Source of the DNA: Hyaloraphidium curvatum
Lineage: Eukaryota; Monoblepharomycota; Hyaloraphidiomycetes; Hyaloraphidiales; Hyaloraphidiaceae
Direction: 5' to 3'
Length of the DNA stretch: 64,000 bases
NCBI GenBank assembly: GCA_025558095.1
Contig: JAIVFI010000012.1
Location: 682,001 to 746,000, forward strand
Made by a program: the position numbers and the translations under genes. Below the pieces are notes generated by a model. The model did not search any database. It saw only the letters and a program-made list of their open reading frames with translations, and was not told where the DNA came from. Below are positions 21,147-29,971 of this stretch, piece by piece; the first letter of the stretch is position 1, and the number at the start of each line of letters is the position of its first letter.

Positions 21147-22244
21147 CTAGAATTCCTCGGCGAAGTCAAACTCGCCGATTTCGCCGGGGTCGCCCGCGGT
21201 CGCCCGCACTTCGACCGAGACGTTGGGCACCTCGTGCCAGAAAGCGAGCTCGTCCTCGATGGAGTCGTCCTTGGCCGTCCGCAGGGCGATGCGGGGGAAG
21301 CCGCTGGCGGCCAGCAGCCGGACAATCTCCCTGCGGTCGGACTTGGTGGCGTCCAAAGCCGCCTGCCGCACGGTGAGCGAGGCGATGCCGTTCGGAATGC
21401 CTTCGGCGAAATCCGACGTCGCAAGGGCGTCCAAGATGAGCTCTTTGACGGGCATTTTTACTTCGAGAAGGCGGCGGAGGGGCCGACTCAATGTGCCGCG
21501 GACCTCGAGGCGGTGTGGGGCGAACGAGCCGATGTCGAGGAGCGGAACGAGCTGGCAGCCCGGCAAGGAGACGGCAGCCAGCTTTGCGGTTGCCGCCGGG
21601 TGCTCGGCAAGGGCGGTGAAGTCGCCGTCGCCGGCAAGGGTCCATGTTGTGAGCTGATCCGAGCTTCCGATGGCGTCGAGCGTCGACGACGGGATCCCCT
21701 CGCCTTCCCAGTCGAGAAGCTGGAGCGATGCCGGCAGACCGTCCAAAACACAGTCGCCATAATGTCCGTAACGGCGCCAGTGGACCTCCAGGCGCTTGAG
21801 CTTCTTCATCCCGCGGATCGCGGGCCAGACGTCCTGGGCGCTTTCGGGGTCGACCCAGAGCTTCAGCTCCTCGAGATCTGTGCAGACCGACAGCGCCCTC
21901 ATCCGCAGCTGCGAGTACTGGGCGCCGCCGTTCATCTTGCGGAGCTCCAGGGATCTGACGGCCCCGAACTGCTCCGCCGGCCCGGCGAAGCAGGCCGACC
22001 AGGTCTTGAGGGCCGCGCGGGCCGACAGCGAGTTGGGCGCCAGGCCCACCGAGATTTCCCGGAACAGCACCGATGCGCCGAGCTCGAAGGTGTCCTTCGA
22101 TGCCAGGCAGAGGTGCAGCAGCGTGCGTCGGTGGCCCCAGGCCCGCAGCAGCCGCATGACTTCGAGCACCAGCTCCGGCGGAACGGCGGGCCGACGGGGC
22201 ACCGCCGCCCCGGCGCCCGAAAGCGACACGATTCCTGAGCTCAT
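21147..22244 (-). CDS. F-box-like / leucine-rich protein
   Basis: Single exon of 365 residues from ATG 22244; the frame is open upstream but Met at 22244 directly precedes the conserved N-terminal segment. Residues 18-60 (VPPELVLEVMRLLRAW, TLLHLCLASKDTFELGASVLF) have the P-E-L..L..C.(A/S)SK pattern of an F-box-type motif. The rest is made of short leucine-rich stretches (LEELKLWVDPESA, LKRLEVHWR, LQLLDWEGEG) like irregular LRRs, ending with an acidic tail. Such proteins usually select targets for SCF ubiquitin ligases, but no Skp1-binding assay can be inferred. It is a distant relative of the gene at 53741. Confidence 0.65.
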   Translation of the reverse strand: MSSGIVSLSGAGAAVPRRPAVPPELVLEVMRLLRAWGHRRTLLHLCLASKDTFELGASVLFREISVGLAPNSLSARAALKTWSACFAGPAEQFGAVRSLELRKMNGGAQYSQLRMRALSVCTDLEELKLWVDPESAQDVWPAIRGMKKLKRLEVHWRRYGHYGDCVLDGLPASLQLLDWEGEGIPSSTLDAIGSSDQLTTWTLAGDGDFTALAEHPAATAKLAAVSLPGCQLVPLLDIGSFAPHRLEVRGTLSRPLRRLLEVKMPVKELILDALATSDFAEGIPNGIASLTVRQAALDATKSDRREIVRLLAASGFPRIALRTAKDDSIEDELAFWHEVPNVSVEVRATAGDPGEIGEFDFAEEF

Positions 22245-22880
22245 CGCGGGTGTTGAAAGGCGTGGAAGAGGGTTGAAGGGCGTGATCCGGGTCACTTCAT
22301 TGCGACATCTCAACCGCTTCCCCACCGCTTGCGCTGCGCCGCCAACTCGCATGCGCCACAAGGAGAAAAACCCCGCACGCGCCCCCCGCCGCAGCCCGCC
22401 CCAAAAACCGCAGCCGGCATCTGATCGGCCGCGTTCTCCGCAGCTCTGGAGGAAATGGCCCCATTTGGTGCCCCATCCGCTGCTGGAGAGGGGCAATCGG
22501 CGGATGGCACCTAAAGCCTGCCGAGCTCCCCGGACACTTGGCGCTCTTGCAAATTAGAGATATGCATCGACGGCGCAACGAAGGTGATTGGACTGGACAT
22601 AATGCAGTTTCTTCCGTCTCTATCGGTCATATGGATTGTTCCTTCCCGTCTGGCGTTCACGCACTGCTGGGCAGCCACTTGATGGATGCGACGGGGAAGC
22701 CCAGGCCATCGGAGCGGTCGAAAATGTCACTTCATTCAATTTAAAGGCCGTCCGGACAGGATGGGGGTAGTTGAGGGGGTTCAAGACTTCCGCAGCACCG
22801 GCCTCCCCGTTGTCGCGTCGACCGCGCGTCCGCACCTCCCTCCGCAGGCCCTTTCCCCGACATGGGAATCCCGCGTCACG
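22245..22880. other. Divergent intergenic region, no gene recognised
   Basis: Lies between the start codons of the minus-strand F-box-like gene and the plus-strand broken gene at 22881. Contains no frame with family features; it should hold both promoters. Confidence 0.5.
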
Positions 22881-23479
22881 ATGGAGAAGATGCTCGACCG
22901 CGTCATGAAGGAGGTGGCGAACCTGCCCAAAGGATTCCGGCACAAGGTCCGTCCCCCCCGCGACCCGTTTCCCGTTTCCAGGACCGACGCGCTCCCCCTT
23001 TCCATTCGCCTCCCGCGCGCGTCTGCCACCCATCGCGCCACGCAGATAAAGGGCGCCGAAGCCAGGATGGTCGCCGAAGCCCTCACCGCGTGAGCGGACG
23101 GCGTCGGCGACGACTGCAACGTGACGCCCAACAACCTCCCCATCTTTTCCATGCTCTCGCCCCACCAGCGGCTCCAGCTCGTCGCCGAGGTGGCCATCGG
23201 GATCATGTGCAAGAAGGAGCCCTTCCCGCCCAACTCGCTGGAGCACGTCTCGGCGCTGTACGCCATCTACGAGAAGGTCTACACGGAAATCGAGGTGGAG
23301 ATCGATTCGGACGACCTGGTGCTGGCCGGGCAGGAGGACGACGACGGGGAGGCGCCTGCCGCCCCCGCAAAGCCGTCGCGTTCGCTGGAGGACTGGAGCG
23401 CGATGGCGGACAAGCTTGTGGCCGACTCCCGGTTCAGCCTGCGCATGGGCAAGGAGAAGCGCAAGGCCGCACGGCCAGG
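22881..23479 (+). pseudogene. Hypothetical gene interrupted by a stop and by a retroelement
   Basis: Exon 22881-22946 (MEKMLDRVMKEVANLPKGF) splices at GT 22947 to 23046, continuing IKGAEARMVAEALTA. An in-frame TGA at 23091-23093 follows, after which the same frame continues with clearly protein-like sequence (GVGDDCNVTPNNLPIFSMLS, HQRLQLVAEVAIGIMCKKE, PPNSLEHVSALYAIYEKVY, then an acidic DSDD/QEDDD tract). At about 23480 the frame meets the truncated 3' end of the minus-strand retroelement, so the rest of the gene is missing. The C-terminal half would be expected beyond the element but nothing matching appears at 28 kb. I do not recognise the family. The nonsense codon plus truncation indicates a pseudogene. 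Confidence 0.6.
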
Positions 23480-25044
23480 TACGAGCCCGCGAGCCGCGTG
23501 ATGCCCTCCATAATGCCAATCGGCCGGAGCCCCCCCTCCGGCTTGAGCAGAGGGACGAGGATTTGATCCGTGAGGAGCGGCCGGAGCATGGGGGTGTCGA
23601 GTCGGCCAGTGCACACGCCGTGCACCATGGCCGCCAGCGGGCGGAGCTTCCGCCGCGTCGCGTCGTTCTCGCAGTTGTGCACGATGAAAAGTTTGGCCAT
23701 GCTGAAACCCGACATGCCGGCCCCCACGCCGTCCTTCTTCCGGCGCAACCGGGCCCAGATGTCCTCCAGGAAAGCCGCGTCCGTGTAGGCAGGGCAGGGC
23801 GCGGGCGCGTTGGGGGGCAGAGACAGCCGACACAGCGGCTCTCCCTCCCGCGGCCCCGGGTACAGCTCCTCCAGTTCCGCCTGAAGCGTGGGCGTGAAGC
23901 CAGCCGGAACGGCCTCCCCCGAGAGGGCCGCGGACGCAGCACCAGGAGCGCCCTTCAAGGCGGCAAGCACGATGGACTTGAAGAGCTGGTAGTTGAGCGG
24001 CCGCAGCCCGTCCCGCCGCGCGCCCCGGTTGACCTGACGGGCGGCGAAGTAGTTCTGCTCGTACATGTAGTCCCCCGACATGACGTAGCCGCCAAATGCA
24101 AGGTAGGCGGTGAGAGTGCGGTGCAGGTCGGTTTCCGGCGCCGCCGGGTCCTCGTAGGCCCGTTGGAAAGACTCGCTGGCCCGGAAGGCGAGCGTGCTCC
24201 AGGTGGTGGTCCGGTAGCGGTGCTTCAGCGGCTCCGGCGGCGGCGCCCCCGCGCCCCCGCCCGGCGGCGGATCAGGCCCGGGACCCCCGGGTGGACCACC
24301 GTCGCCCGGGTCGCCCGGATCACCGCCGTTGCCGTGCCCGCCAGCCGCGGCGTTGCCGCCCGGCGCGCCGTCGCCGCCTGGGGGATCACCGCCGTCCGGG
24401 GCGGCACGCGCCGCCGCCGCCGCCGCCGCCAGCGCCGCCCGTTGCGCCTGGCCGTCCTGCGGGGCGTCGGCCGCAACCCGGGCGGCCGCAAGGGCCGCCA
24501 TCAGCGCGGGCGCGGGTGGCGAAGCACGGGGAGATGCCGACGATGCCGCTGGTGACGCCGGTCCCTCCGCGCGTCCCGTGGCAGCCGCCCGCTCGGCACG
24601 CACGCGGTCGAGGAACTCGACGAGATCGGGTGGAAGCGAAGCTAAAGAGACGCCGAGTGGCGGGTTAGCTGCGTCCGGGTTGCACGAGGTGTGCTGTCCA
24701 GAAACACCGGCACCAGAGGCGTTTGCGGCGTAGGGACGCCGGCAACCCCCGCACCGCGCTAGCCCCATGGCGCGCAACGCATCGGCAGACAGGCGCTGCA
24801 TCGCCAACCAGTGCTCCGGGCTCCGTGTGACCCGAAGATGACCGTCCCGTTTGTTTTTGTTTGGAGTTGGCTGGAAGCGGCAACCATCAACCGGGCACGC
24901 ATGGAGGCCGGGTTCAGCAGGCGCCTCCGCCATCGGCACATCGCCGTCGATGCAAGATTGGTGATGATGAGATAGAGCTCCGATGTTGGCGAAAGCTGCC
25001 GCGCAGCGGTGGCAGCTGTAAGGCAGGAGCGGCGTGCGGCTCAT
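23480..25044 (-). CDS. Retroelement ORF2: Zn-finger plus reverse transcriptase start (truncated)
   Basis: Starts MSRTPLLPYSCHRC; the first 110 residues hold three Cys/His clusters (YSCHRCAAAFANIGALSHHH..C; HACPVDGC..H..H; LARCGGCRRPY), like the N-terminal nucleic-acid-binding fingers of some non-LTR retrotransposons. An Ala/Gly/Pro-rich linker follows to about residue 270. The last 250 residues are helical and reach the reverse transcriptase entry motif LVPLLKPEGGLRPIGIMEGI, after which the catalytic blocks (the YADD-type box) are absent. About 15 residues beyond 23480 are antisense to the host gene and end at a stop at 23434. The protein cannot be an active polymerase. Confidence 0.7.
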
Positions 25045-25892
25045 GGCGAATACGGTGGCGGCGGCGATGCCGGTGTCCCGCCGCCAGGATCAGCTACCGC
25101 GGACGGTGCCTTGTCCGACGAGATCTCCCAATCGTCGAGCGCATGTGTCCGCATCCAAACCTCCTGTGACTCGGTCAGGTCGCCCCCCGCCCTGTGCCAG
25201 GCCGCAAGCGCCGACCACGCGTCACCGATAGCATCACGGCCGCCGTCATCGAGGAGCTCGGAACCTGGCCATTCGAGGTGCGCCGGCGAACCGGGCTCCG
25301 TGTGAGCATACCAAGGAGGCAAGGTGCGCGTCGGAGTGGATACTTCCGAGGAGCTCTGCCCCCCCCCGGCCGTTGGTGCCGGCGGCGTGCCGGGGGTTGT
25401 GCGGGGCGGCGCAGGCGGCAGCTGCAAGCTCGGCACGGCGGTTGCAGCTGGGGTTTCCCACGGAGGATGGCCTGGGTGCGCCGAGAGCATGGAAGCGGCC
25501 GAAGCCGGGGCATCAGCGATCAAGATCTGCGATGACGAGGAGGGAGATACTTCCGAGCATGCCGCCCCTTTCCCCCCCGCTGGTGCCGGCAAGCGGGAGG
25601 AGCCGCGGGGCGGCGTGGGCAGAGTGTGACCCTCGGCCAAGCTAGGCACGGCATTTGGCCGAGGGGCCCCGGGGGACGCGGGGTCAATGTCGGAAGTCTC
25701 CCCTGCTGCCGCGAACGGCCTCGGAACTCGGTGAGACGTTGTAGATAGTGGTAGTTGGCGTACCGGTGAAGACTGCAAAACAGCAAAAGATGGAGGGGCT
25801 GACCGCGCCCGGGAGGTATCCGGACGAGCTCGGCGCCGAGAAGAGCAGCCCACTACTCGGCGTTGCCACTTGCTTGGTGGTGTTTTAGGCAT
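25041..25892 (-). CDS. Retroelement middle ORF, Pro/Ser-rich, function unknown
   Basis: 283 residues from an ATG that overlaps the ORF1 stop codon, ending in a TGA that overlaps the ORF2 start. Composition is Pro, Ser and Ala rich with almost no predicted secondary structure, except the last third (AWSALAAWHRAGGDLTESQE), which looks helical. The protein ends with a PPPY-containing tail. The two overlaps suggest translation by termination-reinitiation rather than a separate mRNA. No similar retroelement ORF is known to me. Confidence 0.55.
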   Translation of the reverse strand: MPKTPPSKWQRRVVGCSSRRRARPDTSRARSAPPSFAVLQSSPVRQLPLSTTSHRVPRPFAAAGETSDIDPASPGAPRPNAVPSLAEGHTLPTPPRGSSRLPAPAGGKGAACSEVSPSSSSQILIADAPASAASMLSAHPGHPPWETPAATAVPSLQLPPAPPRTTPGTPPAPTAGGGQSSSEVSTPTRTLPPWYAHTEPGSPAHLEWPGSELLDDGGRDAIGDAWSALAAWHRAGGDLTESQEVWMRTHALDDWEISSDKAPSAVADPGGGTPASPPPPYSP

Positions 25893-28023
25893 TCAAGGAC
25901 GGTGAGCCAGGAGCCGGCAGCAGGGATCCGGTTGACGTGGAGGCGGCCTTGGCCTGGGGGGAGCCGAGCTTGCGAACGGCCGCCTTGGCCTTCCGTTCCG
26001 CTTTGGCGGATTTGACGTCGATTTGCTGATACGGCTTGGCAACCTTGTCCGGGTTTGTCCCTGCCACATCCTCCACGGGACGGCCCTTGCCTGCGTGCTT
26101 GGGGCCTGGGGCCATCGTAGGATCACCAACCGCGGATGCCCCAGCGGCCTCATCGGCCGTGTGCATGTCTTCGCTTGGTGCCTCCGAGTTCGAACCATCG
26201 CCCTCAGCAGAGGCTTCGGAGGCGGCGTCGTTTCCACCCGAGGCCTCAGAGCCGGTGGCATCCTCCTCCATCGCAGATTCCGTGCCCTCCATTGCGGGAG
26301 CAGCAAGCTCCAGATCCTCCAGCGCGGTATTGGCTGCAACCTGCTGTGCAGCACTGCTGATGGCGTTCTCAGCGGCCAGCTGGTCGGCACCACCCATGTC
26401 CTCGTCCCCATCCTTGTCAGCCGGCTCCAAAATGGGAAGACCATGGAAATCCATCTTTTCGGCGGCGTCAGACTCCCCCCAATCGACCGAAGCACCGGCA
26501 CCACCACCACCGAGTGCCGAAAACCTGTTGTGGGACGCCTTGGCCACTGGCTGGGCAAGAGCTGGGGGCGCAGAGCCTGCGCGCTTGCCGGACGGCCCAG
26601 CTGTAAGCCACTCGTTGGCCGCAGGGGCGGTGGGGGAAGCCAGATGCGGAGGAACGACCTCTTCCCTCAGGGGGGGCAGCCGCGGGGTCGTGGCGGGCTC
26701 CACCGTTGGGGGAGAGAGCCGTACGTTGGCCGGGTTGTGAATGCAGTCCGCCTCGTGCGCACGGCGTGCTTGCGGGCTGGCAAAGGCGCCGGGATTCATG
26801 CGGTTGAGACCGTCTGGGCAGTAAGCACAGTTGGTGCACGTGGCATCGTCACCGACGTGGCCGCCCGTGCGCTTGCAGTGGCCGCACTGTCCGTTGCTAC
26901 TGTCATAGCGGACAGCTGGGCGAAGGAGCTTGTGCTGGAGGAGTGTCCCCCACGAGTCAAGGAAGCAGTACGAGGGTGGGCCAATGCGTGCTGCGCGGTC
27001 AAAGAAGGCATCAACCCCGCACTGCGAGACGTCGAAAGTGACCCGCCAGAAGGCGTTGCTGTCGGTGCCCGAGATGGGAGCCGCTTCAATGACTTGGCAA
27101 GGGGCCCCATAGTGGTTCTGGAAAGTCGCGTAGAGGCGGGCCCACCAGTCCGGGCACTCGTGCACCGAACCAGGGACGATCATGGGCCCGATCTTGAGCT
27201 CGGCGTGCGTGTCCTTGAAGACAGGGTGGATGCGCAGCCGACGCGTCGGGCCGTTTGGGAACTTGACCTCCAGCACCCCCTGCTCCACCAAGGCGTTGAT
27301 AGCGTCTGCCCCGTCGACAGCACCAACAACACAGAAGAGGTCCAGTCGCGAGTAACGCGGGTTGTAGCCTCGCGTCTCGGTCGTGAAGACGGTGGTGGGG
27401 AAGGTCGCCTTCGCCACGGCTTCGGCGACGACGCGCCGTCGGTCCTTTGGCACACCGTTGAGGTCGATGAGGCAGTGGGGGACAGGCCCAATGAAGGCCG
27501 GCGTGTAGCCCCGACCGTTGGCGTGCGGTTGCACCCGATCGATGAGCTTGGCGTAGTTGGTGGGCGCCGAGAAAGGCATGGCAGAAGCCAGATGCTCCGC
27601 CATCGCGCCGTCCGTGACACGAACAATCGGGCGGTCGGGCGAGGTGCGCGACGTTGCTGCGGCGAAAGAGCGAGACCCCAGGCGCGTGGCGGGGGCGGTT
27701 GCTTTCGGGAGACGATTCTGCGGAGCCGGCTCCTCCCGGGCGCCGCCGTTGGCGGACGCGGGGCGGATTTCAGTGGTCGATTCAGCAGCGTCCTCCTTAG
27801 AACCTGTCAGCTGAGCCGTAGCACCAGCGGGGGCCGGCGCGGGCTCCTCTGCCGCGCCAGGGAGGCGAGGAGAGGCAGCGACGCCGGGAGCGTGGGAAGA
27901 GTGGACGGGATTCGCAAGCGCCTCCGAGGAGGCCGCGGCGAGCGCAGGGGAGACCTTGCCATCAGGCAGGACCACGGGAGCGGCCGCATCATTGGGCCCC
28001 TGCCCTGTGTCAGGGGGGTCCAT
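25885..28023 (-). CDS. Retroelement ORF1, Gag-like with Cys-rich knuckle
   Basis: 712 residues. Residues 1 to about 130 are disordered. A central folded region (FIGPVPHCLIDLNGVPKD to VFKDTHAELKIGPMIVPG) looks RRM-like or like the RNA-binding core of other retroelement ORF1 proteins. It is followed by a second domain (CPDWWARLYATFQNHYG) and a Cys-rich knuckle CGHCKRTGGHVGDDATCTNC at about residue 385, with the same order of Cys pairs as nucleic-acid-binding fingers. The C-terminal 250 residues are acidic then basic (KSAKAERKAKAAVRKLG). The arrangement fits an RNA-binding nucleocapsid-like protein. It is the only intact ORF of the element together with the middle ORF. Confidence 0.65.
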   Translation of the reverse strand: MDPPDTGQGPNDAAAPVVLPDGKVSPALAAASSEALANPVHSSHAPGVAASPRLPGAAEEPAPAPAGATAQLTGSKEDAAESTTEIRPASANGGAREEPAPQNRLPKATAPATRLGSRSFAAATSRTSPDRPIVRVTDGAMAEHLASAMPFSAPTNYAKLIDRVQPHANGRGYTPAFIGPVPHCLIDLNGVPKDRRRVVAEAVAKATFPTTVFTTETRGYNPRYSRLDLFCVVGAVDGADAINALVEQGVLEVKFPNGPTRRLRIHPVFKDTHAELKIGPMIVPGSVHECPDWWARLYATFQNHYGAPCQVIEAAPISGTDSNAFWRVTFDVSQCGVDAFFDRAARIGPPSYCFLDSWGTLLQHKLLRPAVRYDSSNGQCGHCKRTGGHVGDDATCTNCAYCPDGLNRMNPGAFASPQARRAHEADCIHNPANVRLSPPTVEPATTPRLPPLREEVVPPHLASPTAPAANEWLTAGPSGKRAGSAPPALAQPVAKASHNRFSALGGGGAGASVDWGESDAAEKMDFHGLPILEPADKDGDEDMGGADQLAAENAISSAAQQVAANTALEDLELAAPAMEGTESAMEEDATGSEASGGNDAASEASAEGDGSNSEAPSEDMHTADEAAGASAVGDPTMAPGPKHAGKGRPVEDVAGTNPDKVAKPYQQIDVKSAKAERKAKAAVRKLGSPQAKAASTSTGSLLPAPGSPSLNA

Positions 28024-28332
28024 TTAGCCTCAGGGACGTACGCGGTAAGCACGATGGGTTGCCTGGCACTTTGGTCCCCCGCGGCCACTCTCAGGTTCTC
28101 TACGTGCTTCCACAACTTAGGATCGGTCGCTGTGGCGCAGCTCTCTGCTGGTCGCAGCATTCACGGACTTCATCGACGGGTCAATCGCCGGCGACGAGTG
28201 GTGCCGTAGCGGAACCGCCAGCTCCGACCGAGTTAATGTGACCCGCATTCTCACAGAACACTGCGGCGCTCATGCTGGAAAGATGGAAGGCGACGGAGAG
28301 ACGGCTGAGGCCGCGGATCAGCGTCTCCCCGT
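28024..28332. other. Spacer between the retroelement and gene F2
   Basis: May include the retroelement 5' UTR and the 3' flank of the minus-strand 7-TM gene. No gene and no match to the lost part of the host gene at 22.9 kb. Confidence 0.45.
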
Positions 28333-29847
28333 TCAAGCCCGCGGCGGACACACGAGCTCGCCCGTCAGCACGACCCCCAGCCCCCGGAGCACGCTCCACA
28401 GCCCCACCGCCAGCGTCACCGCGGTCACCAGCAGCGTCCTCAGAGCGCCAAAGGTCACCACGAACCCCAGGAACCTGGCCCTGTACCTGTCGGCCCCGGT
28501 GTACCCGGTCAGCACCTGCACGTCGGCGTCCAGCGCTGCGGCCAGGGCCGGGTCCGCGCGGGAGGGGCACGCGAGGAGCTCCCGCCGGAGATCGGCCAGC
28601 TCCTGCGCCGCGTCGAAGTACAGCGAGCGGATGTCGTCGATCTGGGCGTTGGCGGCTGCCACGTGCACGAGGTCGAAGAGGAAGGTGGCGAGGAGCTGGT
28701 AGAGCAGGTAGGCCGGGTACAAGGCGGGGAGGCACGCGCCGGCGGCCATGTTTGCGCAGCCGGCGACGACGGCAGCGGCGACGGGGATGAGCAGAGGCGA
28801 AGACGCATTGTAGCTCCTGATACGGTTCCGCCAGCCGGAGGCAAAGATGCGGTGCAGGTCCATGTAGGCTGCGCGCTGCGGGTTCTCGGAACCTGTCCAG
28901 GAGCCGGAAAAGGCGGCGCTGCGGTACCACTCGACCAGTGGCGTCAGCGCCAGCCTCATCGCGCGGCGGTTGATTCTGCGGGACAGCTGGAGGAGCGGAA
29001 GGTTCGTCGAGAACCGACCAAAGGCGATCGGGATTCCAAAGGCAACGGTGCCTGCGAGAAAGAACGCGCACATGAATGCAGACCAGGGAGTGGCCCAGAT
29101 TGCGAGCATCATGGGAGGGAAAATTGAGGCGCCGGCCAGGAAGAAGGTGGTCATCAGGAGGTAGATGCCGAACTTGAAGGCCGATTCTGCCACCCGGGCC
29201 ACACCTGCGCGGAGCGGGATGGTTCCCGCGCACGATGCGTTGCTGCACGGGCACAGAAGGTCCTTCGGATCGTGCTCAAGCAGGGATCCCGCAGTTGCCG
29301 GGCGGCGAGCCGCGAGCTGTATCCACCGGGCGAGCCCGGCCGCACCGTGGGAAGAAAACTCTGGTGAAGACTGCGGCATCCCCGACGGTGAAGCGGATCC
29401 AACGGTCTTGAAGGTGCTCCGGTACACCGAGAAGATCGAAACCAGGAACGTGCAGGCGGTGCCCATCACAAGGAAGGCTGCCATCCCGACAGCGAGCTGC
29501 GGAACACTGTAGTACCCGCCGCCGAAGACGCAGACCACGGCCGTTAACCCAATGAAGCCCAGGAACGACCACGTGGCCCGGACGAATGTCCTTCGCGACC
29601 ACGGGTGCACAAAGACCTGCAGCCGCACGGAAGCGGCCAGGGCTCCCGTTTGGGGGCGCAGCGCGGCCAAAAGCGCCTCCAAAGTGAGCGGCCGCTCGGA
29701 GCGCACGGCGGCGGCGGGATCCCCTGGCGGCGAGGCCGCGGGGAGGTCGGGGAACCACTCCGGCGCCGCGGGGAGGACGGCGAGCCACTCGTCCTCGTCG
29801 AGGCGAAACTCCGCGGGAGGAACGTCGATCTTTGCGTCGCCCGACAT
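28333..29847 (-). CDS. 7-TM CPC-motif family protein F2 (intact)
   Basis: Intron-less, 504 residues from ATG 29847. The N-terminal motif is LDEDEWLAVLPAAPEW, then PLTLEALLAALRPQ. TM1 and TM2 cover about residues 87-140, followed by a 65-residue loop with WIQLAARRP and LLEHDPKDLLCPCSNASCAG. TM3 and TM4 cover about 210-265, then a loop with SRRINRRAMRLALTPLVEWY. TM5 and TM6 flank GACLPALYPAYL, then HVAAANAQIDDIRSLYFDAA and a loop. The last TM carries RYRARFLGFVVTFGALRTLL and GLWSVLRGLGVVL, ending ELVCPPRA. Seven hydrophobic segments are counted by eye. The family has no name known to me; a chemoreceptor or transporter role is possible but unproven. The start lies 124 bp from the divergent copy F3, implying a shared promoter. 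Confidence 0.8.
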   Translation of the reverse strand: MSGDAKIDVPPAEFRLDEDEWLAVLPAAPEWFPDLPAASPPGDPAAAVRSERPLTLEALLAALRPQTGALAASVRLQVFVHPWSRRTFVRATWSFLGFIGLTAVVCVFGGGYYSVPQLAVGMAAFLVMGTACTFLVSIFSVYRSTFKTVGSASPSGMPQSSPEFSSHGAAGLARWIQLAARRPATAGSLLEHDPKDLLCPCSNASCAGTIPLRAGVARVAESAFKFGIYLLMTTFFLAGASIFPPMMLAIWATPWSAFMCAFFLAGTVAFGIPIAFGRFSTNLPLLQLSRRINRRAMRLALTPLVEWYRSAAFSGSWTGSENPQRAAYMDLHRIFASGWRNRIRSYNASSPLLIPVAAAVVAGCANMAAGACLPALYPAYLLYQLLATFLFDLVHVAAANAQIDDIRSLYFDAAQELADLRRELLACPSRADPALAAALDADVQVLTGYTGADRYRARFLGFVVTFGALRTLLVTAVTLAVGLWSVLRGLGVVLTGELVCPPRA

Positions 29848-29971
29848 GTTGGATAATGACGAAGCGCGGATACTGTAGCACGCGAAGGACAGCCCGTCAG
29901 ACAGCAGTCTGCGATAGGAATCTTCGATCCTTTGCCACTTGGCCGTCCCAACTCGAGCCCGGGCTGCACGC

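Larger units (their letters stand above)
23480..28023 (-). mobile_element. Non-LTR-like retroelement with three overlapping ORFs, 3'-truncated
   Basis: Reads leftwards. ORF1 (28023-25885) is Gag-like with a Cys-rich knuckle; ORF-mid (25892-25041) is Pro-rich; ORF2 (25044 to about 23480) has Zn-finger motifs and the beginning of a reverse transcriptase. ORF1 and ORF-mid overlap in the 8 bases ATGCCTAA; ORF-mid and ORF2 overlap in ATGA. The element stops abruptly inside the reverse transcriptase domain at about 23480, joining a plus-strand host gene. The right end is undefined; I set it at the ORF1 start. No terminal repeats or target-site duplication were found. Typical non-LTR insertions lose their 5' end, so loss of the 3' end points to later deletion or recombination. 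Confidence 0.7.

Noticed and set aside
25041-25100. PPPY tail of the middle retroelement ORF as a viral-type late domain
   Set aside because: The tail sits in a generally Pro-rich protein, so the match is weak; recorded only as a curiosity.
23480-28023. LTR or DIRS-type retrotransposon
   Set aside because: No long terminal or inverted repeats, protease, integrase or tyrosine recombinase is visible; fingers plus the KPEGGLRPI entry motif fit a non-LTR-like type better, although the truncation leaves some doubt.
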